Shown here: piece by piece, positions 27,458-36,875 of the stretch | How positions within the stretch are numbered: the first letter of the stretch is position 1 | Layout: each line of letters opens with the position of its first letter | Assembly: GCA_965233665.1 (NCBI GenBank) | Contig: CBDDTG010000068.1 | Location: 1 to 64,000 of the forward strand | DNA: 64,000 bases | Reading direction: 5' to 3' | Source of the DNA: Bacterioplanes sp965233665 | Lineage (GTDB): Bacteria; Pseudomonadota; Gammaproteobacteria; Pseudomonadales; Oceanobacteraceae | Notes under the pieces: model-generated | Seen by the model: only the letters and a program-made list of their open reading frames with translations | Databases searched by the model: none | What the model was told of the DNA's origin: nothing | Made by a program: the position numbers and the translations under genes

Positions 27458-28245
27458 CAGACTAACCCCCATTGCTGAACCACCTGCTGAATTAGCTGTT
27501 GCGTCGCCTGCGGATGCTCAAACGGAAACATATGACTACCAGGCAGCCAATGCACATCCATACCCGCCTTGCGCCGCATGTAGCGCGCATGACTGGGGCG
27601 AAACACATTGCTGTCGCGCCCTGCAATCACGGCGACAGGCATCGACAAAGGCAACGCATTTGAGAGATTGTCGGGAATGGTGCGATAGATCTTCATTTCA
27701 ACGTCGGGGCCGTAACTCAAGCGCACACCATCGGCGCACGGCTCGGTACCAGCTTCCACATAATGCCGCAAACACTGCTCATCAAAATGGCGCATCAAAG
27801 ACTTGCTACGAAAATAGCTCAGCGCACTGTGCTGGTCGGGCCAGGTGGTGCGTCGACCTTGTGTTCGCCCTGCAGGCGTAACGCGATCCGACAAACCAAG
27901 ACTCTTTAGCAGCCGCAAGCCGCGCGACTGCCAGGGCGTTAAAATCGGTGAGTCGAGCATAATGAGCCCGGCCACTAAAGCTGGCCGCCGCCTTGCGACC
28001 ATGTAGCTCAGAACACCACCGAGGGAATGGCCAACGGCAATGACCGGACGATCGTAGTGGCGCTCGAAGTGTTCCAGCAGCTCACGCTCTAGATGATCCC
28101 AGTTGTTGGTGACTGGGTATTCAGGGTGATGGCCCAAGCGGTCAATGCTGCGCACATCGGCCACCAGCGCCAAAGGCGACAATAACGCTCGATACGCCCC
28201 CGCAGGAAAGCCATTGGCGTGGGAAAAGTGAAGAATGGGCTTCAT
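27457..28245 (-). CDS. Alpha/beta hydrolase
   Basis: A 262-residue protein with an oxyanion segment FSHANGFPAGAYRALL at the start, the nucleophile elbow VGHSLGGVLS near residue 80 and a late GSHMFPFEHP with the His. FSHANGFP marks a group of small lipase/esterase-like hydrolases. The start at 28245 (MKPILHF) is preferred over 28263. It overlaps the next hydrolase by one base. Confidence 0.85.
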   Translation of the reverse strand: MKPILHFSHANGFPAGAYRALLSPLALVADVRSIDRLGHHPEYPVTNNWDHLERELLEHFERHYDRPVIAVGHSLGGVLSYMVARRRPALVAGLIMLDSPILTPWQSRGLRLLKSLGLSDRVTPAGRTQGRRTTWPDQHSALSYFRSKSLMRHFDEQCLRHYVEAGTEPCADGVRLSYGPDVEMKIYRTIPDNLSNALPLSMPVAVIAGRDSNVFRPSHARYMRRKAGMDVHWLPGSHMFPFEHPQATQQLIQQVVQQWGLV

Positions 28246-28330
28246 TATTAGTTGTCTGCACACAAAACAAAGCCCTGCAAGCTACTGACCCTTGTCACAT
28301 AGTGCAAGGTGCTGAACGGTCAGTAGAGCC

Positions 28331-28795
28331 TTAGGTGTTTTCCAACTCTGGATACCACACCTGGGTGACCGTCATACAGCCGGCTGCGAACACATCCCCC
28401 TCAAGCAACCAACACTCCGCGGGCGACCAAGGCTGATCATAGACCTCACCGTCGACCAACAACGCTGCTAGGCGCCCTACCAAGGGCAAATGCGATACCA
28501 GCACCACGTCATCCGTGATCGACTGCAACTGTTCAACAACTTGCTGAGGTTCACCCCCAGGCACCAGCTCGGCCAACGTCTGCGGCTGACCGCCCAAGGC
28601 GTTGGCGATCTCGCCAGCGGTTTGCTGAGTGCGCACGTACGGGCTGGTCATCAACCGAGCTTGGCTTAGCCCAGCCTTGGCAAGCCATCGCCCTGCCCGC
28701 TGAGCTTGCTGCAACCCTTCGGGGCGCAGCACGCGCTGATCATCGGAGTCTGCGCCCAGCACGGCAACGCCGTGGCGCACGATACATAATTTCAT
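28331..28795 (-). CDS. sixA: Phosphohistidine phosphatase SixA
   Basis: SixA removes phosphate from His in phosphorelay or PTS proteins. The 154-residue protein has the histidine phosphatase RHG motif in CIVRHGVAVLG at residue 7 and LVSHLPLVGRLAALLVDG near 105 with the second His. The start overlaps the stop of the DUF4389 gene (ATGA), so the two are coupled. Confidence 0.92.
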   Translation of the reverse strand: MKLCIVRHGVAVLGADSDDQRVLRPEGLQQAQRAGRWLAKAGLSQARLMTSPYVRTQQTAGEIANALGGQPQTLAELVPGGEPQQVVEQLQSITDDVVLVSHLPLVGRLAALLVDGEVYDQPWSPAECWLLEGDVFAAGCMTVTQVWYPELENT

Positions 28796-29085
28796 TCGTT
28801 GTGATCCGCGTTTCGCGGGCTCGGCCAATCCTGAAAAGGATACGGTTTTTGCTCCGAGGTACCGCTCAGATAATGAATGATCTGACTTGCGTACTGCCCC
28901 AAGCTGTCGCCAAAACGAGCCAGCTCAGCATTAGGCTGACCGGTAGCCAACTGGAACCCCCACTGCACCACCGTCAGCAGCAACACCAACAGCCCCACCA
29001 AGCGAGATACCAGGAAGAACAACAGCAGGTATAAGGTCTTCAGCCAAAAAGCATCGGAAGTCAGATTGTCTTTTACATCACTCAT
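28792..29085 (-). CDS. DUF4389 membrane protein
   Basis: A 97-residue protein with one or two hydrophobic segments (about 17-42: LYLLLFFLVSRLVGLLVLLL) and a soluble acidic tail. The TGQPNAELARFGDSLGQYA segment is typical of DUF4389. It lies between gpsA and sixA on one strand, 12 bp after gpsA. Function is unknown. Confidence 0.82.
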   Translation of the reverse strand: MSDVKDNLTSDAFWLKTLYLLLFFLVSRLVGLLVLLLTVVQWGFQLATGQPNAELARFGDSLGQYASQIIHYLSGTSEQKPYPFQDWPSPRNADHNE

Positions 29086-29097
29086 AATGGTTCCTTA

Positions 29098-30123
29098 TCA
29101 AATTTCATTGCGCGACAGCGCGAACTCAACATCGGAGGCTCGCTCGCCCGTCATCAACCCCTGGGCGACCTGCTTGGGATCCGCACCACCGAACAGCACG
29201 GCGTAAGTCCCCATTACCAGCGGCATATATATATCGCACTCACGCGCCTTTTCCCTGACATATCGCAAGGTATTGACGCCTTCGGCGACCTCACCCAGTT
29301 CATCAATGGCTTCATCCAGGCTTTTGCCTTGACCGATGGCGTAGCCCACCCGGTAGTTACGACTCAATGGCGAGCTGCAGGTAACGAACAAATCGCCCAC
29401 ACCCGCCAGCCCCAAAAAGGTAAGCGGGTTGGCGCCCATGTGGACGGCAAACCGGCTCATCTCTGCCAACGAGCGGGTTACGATCATGCTGCGTGTGTTT
29501 TCACCCATGCCCAGCGCTGCCACAAAACCACTGGCGATGGCATAAATGTTCTTCAGCGCTCCGCCTAGCTCAACGCCGTGAGGATCATTCGAGGCATACA
29601 CGCGAAAATAATCGCAGCTCAGCGCTTCTTGCACATCGCGACGCAAATCACTGTCTTCACTGGCAATCACTGAGGCCGCCAGTTCACGACGAGCAATTTC
29701 CTTTGCCAAATTAGGGCCGCTCAGCACGCCATTGGCGTTTTGCGGGCATTCTTCTTTGAGCACCTGACTCATCAGCAAAAAAGGGTCTGGTTCAATGCCT
29801 TTGGTGGTGCTCACCAGCAACTGGTGCGGTTCAAGCCAGCCAGCGAACTGCTGCGTGACTTCTCGCACCGAACGACTGGGTACAGATACAAATACAACAT
29901 CCGCCCCCGTAACGGCCTGCTGCAAATCTGTGGTTGCCACCAGATTGGGGTTGAGCGTGACGTTGGGGAGATAGCGCGGATTGCAATGCTGTTGATTGAT
30001 GGCATCGGCGGTGTCTGCATCGCGCATCCATTGCTGGGTACGAATGCCATTATCCGCCAGAATGTTGGCAATGACGGTGCCGAAACTGCCGCCGCCAACG
30101 ACGGTAGCTGAACTGATAGACAC
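29098..30123 (-). CDS. gpsA: Glycerol-3-phosphate dehydrogenase [NAD(P)+]
   Basis: GpsA makes sn-glycerol-3-phosphate from dihydroxyacetone phosphate for phospholipid synthesis. At 341 residues it is full length. Visible are the NAD motif VVGGGSFGTVIANIL at the start, STTKGIEP near 105, LSGPNLAKEI with a catalytic-region Lys, LGGALKNIYAIASG near 190 and GLAGVGDLFVTC near 253. Confidence 0.97.
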   Translation of the reverse strand: MSISSATVVGGGSFGTVIANILADNGIRTQQWMRDADTADAINQQHCNPRYLPNVTLNPNLVATTDLQQAVTGADVVFVSVPSRSVREVTQQFAGWLEPHQLLVSTTKGIEPDPFLLMSQVLKEECPQNANGVLSGPNLAKEIARRELAASVIASEDSDLRRDVQEALSCDYFRVYASNDPHGVELGGALKNIYAIASGFVAALGMGENTRSMIVTRSLAEMSRFAVHMGANPLTFLGLAGVGDLFVTCSSPLSRNYRVGYAIGQGKSLDEAIDELGEVAEGVNTLRYVREKARECDIYMPLVMGTYAVLFGGADPKQVAQGLMTGERASDVEFALSRNEI

Positions 30124-30137
30124 AAGGTCCCCCTGAT

Positions 30138-30650
30138 TTACGATTTATTATGGGAATGAGCGGCCTGACGGTCGGCTTCGAGTGAGTCGACCAACTCTCG
30201 GAAGGTATGTTCGTTGCTTTGATTGAGCCCCATCAGCACTTTATGGGCTTCGATCACCTGCTCCCTGGCTTGGTCTTCACTGACTTCGCGCGCCGCCCAT
30301 TGCTGAAACTCAACATCGGTGGCGATGGGTTCTTGCACCAGATTAAACACCTGATCGAAGCCCATACTCAGCAAAACTCGAGTGATATCTGGGTTTGGAG
30401 ATACGATGGTCGGGCGAATGCCGAAACGCTCCTGCGCCAATATGGCTATTTTGGCGATTTGACCCAGCGTCGTGCTGTCAACGCCAATGGCTTCCGATAA
30501 ATCCACCACCACTTGGGAAAAATCAGGGCGCTTGAGAATGTCATCCAGGTAGCGCTCCAACGCCGAGCACAGGTTGAGTCGCACATCGCCGACCAACCGG
30601 ACAATGTGAACACCGTCCACAAAGGCCACATAGACTTCGCCTGATGTCAT
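30138..30650 (-). CDS. STAS-domain anti-sigma factor antagonist
   Basis: A 170-residue protein with an N-terminal STAS domain (about 5-100) of the SpoIIAA/HsbA type; the phosphorylation site is expected in the VDSTTLGQ loop near residue 56. A helical tail of about 65 residues is extra. Its start overlaps the PP2C regulator stop by 4 bp, so the pair forms a partner-switch unit: the phosphatase would dephosphorylate this protein. The layout resembles HsbR-HsbA of Pseudomonas, without the flgM/flgN neighbours. Confidence 0.88.
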   Translation of the reverse strand: MTSGEVYVAFVDGVHIVRLVGDVRLNLCSALERYLDDILKRPDFSQVVVDLSEAIGVDSTTLGQIAKIAILAQERFGIRPTIVSPNPDITRVLLSMGFDQVFNLVQEPIATDVEFQQWAAREVSEDQAREQVIEAHKVLMGLNQSNEHTFRELVDSLEADRQAAHSHNKS

Positions 30651-31810
30651 ACACCCTCCCTTGCCACGACCAACATGGCAATGTCGTCTGGCACTTCGAC
30701 TTCCGCAGTAAGCTGCAGTTCAGACATCAGCCGCTCCAGACTGCCTTCGGACGTAGCCGCCAGCTGCAGCAGCGCCGCTTCCTTATCATTCAAGGTCGGG
30801 CGATCGATGATTTCCAGTATTCCGTCAGAAAACAACCACAAGGTAAACGGCTCCGGTAACTTACATTGATAGGTTTGATACTCAGCGCCAGCAAATAGGC
30901 CTACTGGCATCCCCGTCCCTTCGAGATAGTGCGCCTGACCTTCACTGACCAGTACCGGCATGGGCAAATGTCCTCCCACACTGTATGTCAGCTGGCCCGA
31001 GACCAAATCAAATATGGCGTAAAGAATGGTGAGATGTTTACCCAACTGCGACGCCAGCAGCTCACTGTTGATACGCGCCAACACACGGGCAGGATCATTC
31101 AGCTCATCACTGGAACCACGTCTTAAATTGCGACGTAGCCGATAAGTGAGATTTTTAAGCAGCACAGTCACAAACGCCGACGATGCGCCATGGCCGGATA
31201 CATCGGCCACATAGAAGACCAAGCGCCGCTCGTCGAGTTCGAAATAATCGAGAAAGTCGCCGCTCAACAGCAATGAAGGAATGACCTTATGCTGAAGGGA
31301 CACACCGCACTTGGACAGCGGCTCAGGCAACATGCGCATTTGCGCTTGCCTGCCCGCTTGCTGATCGCTGCGCAGCTCATCCAGATGGCGCTGCAATTCT
31401 TTGTTGGTCACTTCCAGGTGCTGACGATAGGCCAAGTTCTCGGCTTGAGTGCGAGCGTGCTGCACGGCCTTGTCTACCGATAGCCCCAGTACCTCAAGGT
31501 TACTCAGAGGCAACACCAAATAGTCATCGGCCCCAAAACGCAATGCTTGCAATACATCGTCACTGTCAGAGGACATTGACAGAACCACCATGGCCGCCTG
31601 GGCAAACTGCTGCTTTAGCACTTGCAAGGAATCCAGCCCATCGTGGCCAGGGGCGCAGACAAGTGCAGCGACCGGGTGCTGACGCAACCATTCAGGAAGA
31701 CTGCCATGGGCTGGCAGCGCTTGAGCGTCATAACCGCGTTTGGTCAGATAACGCACATGGCGTTCACACTGCTGCGTGTCGTCGTCAATGACCAGCACTG
31801 CTGCGGCCAT
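30647..31810 (-). CDS. Receiver-domain PP2C (SpoIIE-type) phosphatase
   Basis: A 387-residue protein: a receiver-like domain (about 1-118), a coiled coil (about 120-155: EVTNKELQRHLDELRSDQQA), and a PP2C/SpoIIE phosphatase domain (about 165-387) with metal motifs SGDFLDYF and ADVSGHGASSA. The acidic pocket IDDD is kept, but where the phosphorylated Asp should be there is Ala (LVCAPGHDGLDS), and the usual Lys of KP is Leu (LVLPLSN). Control is therefore probably not by classical phosphorylation. It is translated with the STAS protein. Confidence 0.88.
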   Translation of the reverse strand: MAAAVLVIDDDTQQCERHVRYLTKRGYDAQALPAHGSLPEWLRQHPVAALVCAPGHDGLDSLQVLKQQFAQAAMVVLSMSSDSDDVLQALRFGADDYLVLPLSNLEVLGLSVDKAVQHARTQAENLAYRQHLEVTNKELQRHLDELRSDQQAGRQAQMRMLPEPLSKCGVSLQHKVIPSLLLSGDFLDYFELDERRLVFYVADVSGHGASSAFVTVLLKNLTYRLRRNLRRGSSDELNDPARVLARINSELLASQLGKHLTILYAIFDLVSGQLTYSVGGHLPMPVLVSEGQAHYLEGTGMPVGLFAGAEYQTYQCKLPEPFTLWLFSDGILEIIDRPTLNDKEAALLQLAATSEGSLERLMSELQLTAEVEVPDDIAMLVVAREGV

Positions 31811-31990
31811 CAGGAAGCTCCCGGAAGTCAGAATGGGCGAACAGTACCTCCAACAGTCCGGGGTTGCAATACAGGGGTGAACCTACGCCAAACGCGCCAG
31901 TCATTAATGACAAGTTATGAGCTTATGCCGCTTTGTACACTTTTCAATCAAGGGTGGTAGTATCGAGATGACCTAACAAGGAGAATGCTT

Positions 31991-32290
31991 ATGACAACGC
32001 TGGCACGCACTTACCAAGAAAAACGCGATTTCATGCGCATGCAAATCAAAACCCCCGCCTCACTTCGCCTCGACGATGGGCGCGATTTGCAACTGACTTG
32101 CTTGGACTTAAGCAGCAGCGGCGTCCAGCTGGCCTGCAGCGAACCTTTGCCCGTTGGAACTCAGGGCATTCTTCACATCAGCAGTGGCGGTCAAACCACC
32201 TCGCCCTTATCTGCCGAAGTCACCATCTGCAGGGTGGAAGAAGAAAACGGCGGCTATCGATTTGGCGCCACCATCAGCGACTTCAAATAA
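31991..32290 (+). CDS. PilZ-domain protein
   Basis: A 99-residue single PilZ domain. The c-di-GMP motifs are present in degenerate form: EKRDFMRMQIKTPASL (RxxxR-like, residues about 11-15) and CLDLSSSGVQLAC (D/NxSxxG). AAGGAG sits 8 bp before the ATG at 31991 but only 2 bp before the ATG at 31985, which decides the start. A strong terminator follows. It stands opposite nfuA and the PP2C/STAS unit. Confidence 0.88.
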   Translation: MTTLARTYQEKRDFMRMQIKTPASLRLDDGRDLQLTCLDLSSSGVQLACSEPLPVGTQGILHISSGGQTTSPLSAEVTICRVEEENGGYRFGATISDFK

Positions 32291-32322
32291 AAAACGGCAA
32301 CGCTAAGGTTGCCGTTTTTTTT
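32288..32322 (+). terminator. Rho-independent terminator after the PilZ gene
   Basis: AAACGGCAAC and GTTGCCGTTT-type arms with a short loop are followed by eight T. The hairpin begins at the PilZ stop codon. Confidence 0.88.
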
Positions 32323-32372
32323 GGTAACGGAGCAGGCGTCTGTGAACAACACAGGCGCCTGCAAGGCCAGTC

Positions 32373-32966
32373 TTACGCTTTGAAGTAAGCGTTTTCTGTC
32401 ACAGTGTGATCCGTCACATCTCGTACGCCATTCACTTCAGGAATTTTAGCGACCAAGCTCGCCTCTACGCCGTCTTTTAGGGTCATATCAACGGCGCTGC
32501 AGCCCTGACAGCCGCCACCGAACTTCAACACCGCGATGCCGTCTTCGGTAAGTTCGACCAAGCTCACCTCACCACCATGGGCCGCCAGGCCTGGGTTGAT
32601 TTCTGTGTAGAGCAAGTAGCTGATGCGATCTTCCACTGGGCTATCGGCATTGACCCGAGGCATTTTGGCGTTGGGGGCCTTGATGGTGAGCTGCCCGCCC
32701 ATGCGGTCTTTAGCAAAGTCGATCAGGGCTTCGTCCAGATATGGGATACTCATCGCCTCAACATAAACGCGGATTTTCTCCATTTGCTGGATTTCATCCT
32801 TATCACTCACCTCCTCTGGGCGACAGTAAGCTAGGCACGTCTCTGCGTACTTGGTGCCCGGCTGAGTGATAAAGATACGCACCGCCATGCCGTCGACATT
32901 TTGCTTGGCGAGCAAATCTGCCAGGTATTCTTCCGCATCGGGCGTAATGTTTACGTATTGGGTCAT
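32373..32966 (-). CDS. nfuA: Fe-S biogenesis protein NfuA
   Basis: NfuA carries 4Fe-4S clusters to apo-enzymes. The 197-residue protein has an A-type-carrier-like N-terminal domain (about 1-100) and a C-terminal Nfu domain with the cluster-binding CxxC in FGGGCQGCSAVD near residue 152. The start at 32966 (MTQYVNITP) is the family start. metH, cysI and trhP in this window all relate to cofactor or Fe-S-dependent enzymes. Confidence 0.95.
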   Translation of the reverse strand: MTQYVNITPDAEEYLADLLAKQNVDGMAVRIFITQPGTKYAETCLAYCRPEEVSDKDEIQQMEKIRVYVEAMSIPYLDEALIDFAKDRMGGQLTIKAPNAKMPRVNADSPVEDRISYLLYTEINPGLAAHGGEVSLVELTEDGIAVLKFGGGCQGCSAVDMTLKDGVEASLVAKIPEVNGVRDVTDHTVTENAYFKA

Positions 32967-33155
32967 GATCTCACCTGCATTTAAAACTGGCGCCACTATA
33001 CCGCATCAGCCCGCGCCCTTGAATACCTTAGTGCGGCACTAGGGTAAGCTAGGCGTCTGAGCCAGGGCGTTAGGACAGAGCGTCTCGCCTTCTGCTACAA
33101 TCGCCGGCCGCTGTTTTCTGGCCTCGGCCGATCATTTACCGGAATGCGAAGTAAC

Positions 33156-36100
33156 ATGAATCAGAGCACCCCCTTGCCTTCAAACCGTCGTCAACGCATT
33201 GACTACTTGCACCAAACCCTGCAACAACGCATCGTCATCCTCGACGGCGGCATGGGCACTTTGATTCAGACCCACCAGTTGGAAGAAAAAGACTACCGCG
33301 GTGAGCGCTTTGCTGAGTTAACCCAAGAGGTTAAGGGCAATAATGACCTGCTGGTGCTGAGCCAGCCCGAGCTGATCGCGCAAATGCATCGCCAATATTT
33401 AGAAGCTGGCGCTGACATCATTGAAACCAACACCTTTAACTCAACGCGCGTTTCCCAGGCCGACTACCAACTGCAGGACTTGGTACCGGAGCTCAACCGA
33501 CAAGCAGCCGCAGTGGCCCGCCAAGTGGCCGACGAAGTCGCCCACGAAACCGGCACCCCGCGTTTTGTCGCCGGTGTATTAGGTCCGACCAGCAAAACTG
33601 CCTCCATCTCACCGGATGTGAACGACCCAGGCTTTCGTGCCATTACCTTCGATCAGCTGGTGGACGAATACACCGAAGCCACGGCGGCGTTAATGGACGG
33701 GGGTGCCGATTTAATCCTGATCGAAACCGTATTCGATACCCTCAACGCCAAAGCCGCCGTTTTTGCCGCCCAGCAAGTGTTCGAGCAGCGCGGCGAAGCG
33801 CTGCCGATTATGATTTCCGGCACCATCACCGATGCTTCTGGGCGCACGCTGTCTGGTCAAACCGCCGAAGCGTTCTGGAACTCCGTCGCTCACGCCAAAC
33901 CACTGTCGATCGGTTTGAACTGTGCGCTCGGCGCCGAAGAACTGCGCCCGCATGTGGAGGAGTTGTCCGCCAAGGCCAGTGCCTACATTTCAGCGCACCC
34001 GAATGCCGGCTTGCCCAATGAATTTGGCGAATACGATCAAACGCCAGAGGAAATGGCCGCCATCGTTGAAGAGTTTGCCGCCAGCGGCTTCTTAAACATT
34101 CTCGGCGGCTGCTGTGGCACCACGCCTGAGCACATTCGCGCCTTGGCCGATGCCGTCCGTCAGCACGCGCCTCGCCCATTACCCGAGCTACCCGTAGCAT
34201 GCCGTTTGGCAGGCTTAGAGCCGTTCAACTTTGACAGCGACAGCTTGTTCGTCAATGTCGGCGAGCGCACCAACGTCACGGGCTCTGCACGTTTTAAGCG
34301 CTTAATCAAAGAAGAGAGCTTTGACGAAGCACTGGAAGTTGCCCGCCAGCAAGTAGAGAACGGCGCACAAATCATCGACATCAATATGGATGAGGGCATG
34401 CTCGACTCGCAGGCAGCGATGGTGCGTTACCTCAACCTCATTGCCGCTGAGCCAGACATCGCTCGTGTGCCCATCATGATTGACTCCTCTAAGTGGGAGA
34501 TTATCGAAGCGGGCCTGAAATGCATTCAAGGCAAGGCCATCGTCAACTCCATCAGCCTGAAAGAAGGCGAAGCCGACTTTATCGACAAAGCCAAGCGCTG
34601 CCTGCGCTATGGCGCTGCCGTGGTGGTCATGGCGTTTGATGAACAAGGCCAGGCGGATACCGAGGCACGTAAAAACGAAATCTGCGAGCGCTCTTATCGA
34701 GTACTGGTCGACAAGGTCGGCTTTCCGCCCCAAGACATCATTTTCGACCCCAACATTTTCGCCGTCGCCACCGGCATCGATGAGCACAACAATTACGCCG
34801 TCGATTTCATTAACAGCTGTCGCTTCATTACGGAGCAGCTGCCCCACGCCAAGATCTCGGGCGGCGTCAGTAACGTTTCCTTCTCTTTCCGTGGCAATGA
34901 TCCAGTACGCGAAGCCATTCACTCGGCGTTTCTCTACCATGCCATTCGCAATGGCCTGAGCATGGGCATCGTCAACGCCGGCCAGCTGGCGGTGTACGAC
35001 GATTTACCCGCCGAACTGAAAGAGCGCGTCGAAGACGTGATTCTTAATCGTCGCGACGATGCCACCGATCGCCTATTGGAAATCGCTGAAAAATACCGCG
35101 GCGACGGCAGCGTGCAGGAAAAAGAAAGCGAAGAGTGGCGCTCTTTGCCGGTGCGCGAGCGCCTAACCCACGCATTGGTGAAAGGCGTGAACAGCTTTGT
35201 CGAGCAAGACACCGAAGAAGCCCGTCAGCTGTTTGACCGCCCCATCGAGGTCATTGAAGGCCCATTGATGGACGGCATGAACGTGGTCGGCGACTTATTC
35301 GGCTCCGGTAAGATGTTCCTGCCACAAGTAGTCAAAAGCGCCCGCGTGATGAAGCAAGCTGTGGCTTACTTGCTGCCCTTTATCGAAGCGGAAAAAAGCG
35401 GCAAAGCCGAGACGCAGGGCAAAATCCTGATGGCCACAGTCAAAGGCGACGTGCACGACATCGGTAAGAACATCGTTGGCGTGGTGCTGCAGTGCAACAA
35501 CTTTGAGGTTATCGACCTAGGCGTGATGGTTCCGGCGGAGAAGATTCTAAAGGTCGCGCGTGAAGAAAACGTCGACATCATTGGTCTGTCTGGCTTGATC
35601 ACCCCCTCCTTGGATGAAATGGTGCACGTCGCTCGTGAAATGCAGCGCCTCGACTTCCACGTCCCACTATTGATTGGCGGCGCCACCACCTCCAAAGCGC
35701 ACACGGCGGTGAAAATTGAGCCGCAATACAAAAACGACATGGCCGTTTACGTGACCGATGCTTCGCGCGCCGTTGGCGTCGCCCAAAAGCTGGTATCCAA
35801 GCAAGATAAACCTATATTCATCAATGAGTTACGCGATGAATATGTCAAAGTACGTGAGCGCAATGCCAATCGTAAATCCAAGGCGCTGCTGAGCTATCAA
35901 AACGCCTGCGACAACGCGTTTCAGCCAGACTTCGAAGCACACCCTCCGGTTGCCCCCAAACAGCCGGGCTTGCATGTATTTGAAGATTTCGATGTCGCCG
36001 AGCTGGTCGATTACATCGACTGGACGCCTTTCTTTATCTCTTGGGAACTGGCGGGCAAGTTCCCCAATATTCTCGAAGATGAAGTCGTCGGCGAAGCGGC

Positions 36101-36863
36101 GACCAACTTGTATCGCGACGCCACCGCCATGCTCAAGCGCATCGTTGACGAAAAACTGTTCACCGCCAAAGCCGTGGTCGGCCTGTGGCCCGCCCAGCGC
36201 CGCGGTGCTGATGACATCGTCATCTTCGACCAACAGCGCGATACCGAACTGGCCGTGCTGCATCACATGCGCCAGCAGACCAGCAAGCCGGGCGAGCAGC
36301 CCAATTACTCGCTGGCCGACTTTGTTGCCAGTGAAGACCAAGCCCAAGACCACATGGGCGGGTTTGTTGTCACCGCGGGCATCGAAGCCGAGCGCTTGGC
36401 GGACCACTACGACCAACAGCACGATGACTACAACAGCATCCTGGTCAAAGCGCTGGCCGATCGCTTGGCCGAAGCCTTTGCTGAACGCATGCATGAAAAG
36501 GTGCGCAAAGAGTTGTGGGGCTATGCATCAAGCGAGCAGCTCGACAACCAGCAGCTGATCAAGGAAGCCTATCAAGGTATTCGTCCCGCACCAGGCTACC
36601 CGGCCTGCCCGGACCACACTGAAAAGGCCACTTTATTCCGCCTACTTGATGCAGAGCGCCATACCGGCGTTTCCCTGACCGAGAGCTTTGCCATGACACC
36701 GGCAGCGTCGGTGAGTGGCTGGTACTTTGCTCATCCGCAATCGAAGTACTTTGGCGTTGGCAAAATTGATCGTGACCAAGTCACAGATTTAGCCCAACGC
36801 AAAGGCATGAGCCAGCAACAACTGGAGCGCTGGCTGGCACCTAACCTGAGCTATGAGCCCTAA
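33156..36863 (+). CDS. metH: Cobalamin-dependent methionine synthase
   Basis: MetH moves methyl from methyl-tetrahydrofolate to homocysteine through cobalamin. The 1235-residue protein has all four modules: homocysteine-binding (1-330, zinc Cys in ILGGCCGTTPEH), folate-binding (about 350-620, NVGERTNVTGSARF), cobalamin-binding (about 650-890, DVHDIGKNIVGVV with the axial His) and SAM-reactivation (about 900-1235, RPAPGYPACPDH). No B12 riboswitch is seen in the short upstream region. The start at 33156 (MNQST) is preferred over 33144. Confidence 0.97.
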   Translation: MNQSTPLPSNRRQRIDYLHQTLQQRIVILDGGMGTLIQTHQLEEKDYRGERFAELTQEVKGNNDLLVLSQPELIAQMHRQYLEAGADIIETNTFNSTRVSQADYQLQDLVPELNRQAAAVARQVADEVAHETGTPRFVAGVLGPTSKTASISPDVNDPGFRAITFDQLVDEYTEATAALMDGGADLILIETVFDTLNAKAAVFAAQQVFEQRGEALPIMISGTITDASGRTLSGQTAEAFWNSVAHAKPLSIGLNCALGAEELRPHVEELSAKASAYISAHPNAGLPNEFGEYDQTPEEMAAIVEEFAASGFLNILGGCCGTTPEHIRALADAVRQHAPRPLPELPVACRLAGLEPFNFDSDSLFVNVGERTNVTGSARFKRLIKEESFDEALEVARQQVENGAQIIDINMDEGMLDSQAAMVRYLNLIAAEPDIARVPIMIDSSKWEIIEAGLKCIQGKAIVNSISLKEGEADFIDKAKRCLRYGAAVVVMAFDEQGQADTEARKNEICERSYRVLVDKVGFPPQDIIFDPNIFAVATGIDEHNNYAVDFINSCRFITEQLPHAKISGGVSNVSFSFRGNDPVREAIHSAFLYHAIRNGLSMGIVNAGQLAVYDDLPAELKERVEDVILNRRDDATDRLLEIAEKYRGDGSVQEKESEEWRSLPVRERLTHALVKGVNSFVEQDTEEARQLFDRPIEVIEGPLMDGMNVVGDLFGSGKMFLPQVVKSARVMKQAVAYLLPFIEAEKSGKAETQGKILMATVKGDVHDIGKNIVGVVLQCNNFEVIDLGVMVPAEKILKVAREENVDIIGLSGLITPSLDEMVHVAREMQRLDFHVPLLIGGATTSKAHTAVKIEPQYKNDMAVYVTDASRAVGVAQKLVSKQDKPIFINELRDEYVKVRERNANRKSKALLSYQNACDNAFQPDFEAHPPVAPKQPGLHVFEDFDVAELVDYIDWTPFFISWELAGKFPNILEDEVVGEAATNLYRDATAMLKRIVDEKLFTAKAVVGLWPAQRRGADDIVIFDQQRDTELAVLHHMRQQTSKPGEQPNYSLADFVASEDQAQDHMGGFVVTAGIEAERLADHYDQQHDDYNSILVKALADRLAEAFAERMHEKVRKELWGYASSEQLDNQQLIKEAYQGIRPAPGYPACPDHTEKATLFRLLDAERHTGVSLTESFAMTPAASVSGWYFAHPQSKYFGVGKIDRDQVTDLAQRKGMSQQQLERWLAPNLSYEP

Positions 36864-36875
36864 CGCGAGGATCAC

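Noticed and set aside
32967..33155. Cobalamin riboswitch before metH.
   Set aside because: The gap is under 200 bp and no B12-box-like or long structured element could be seen.
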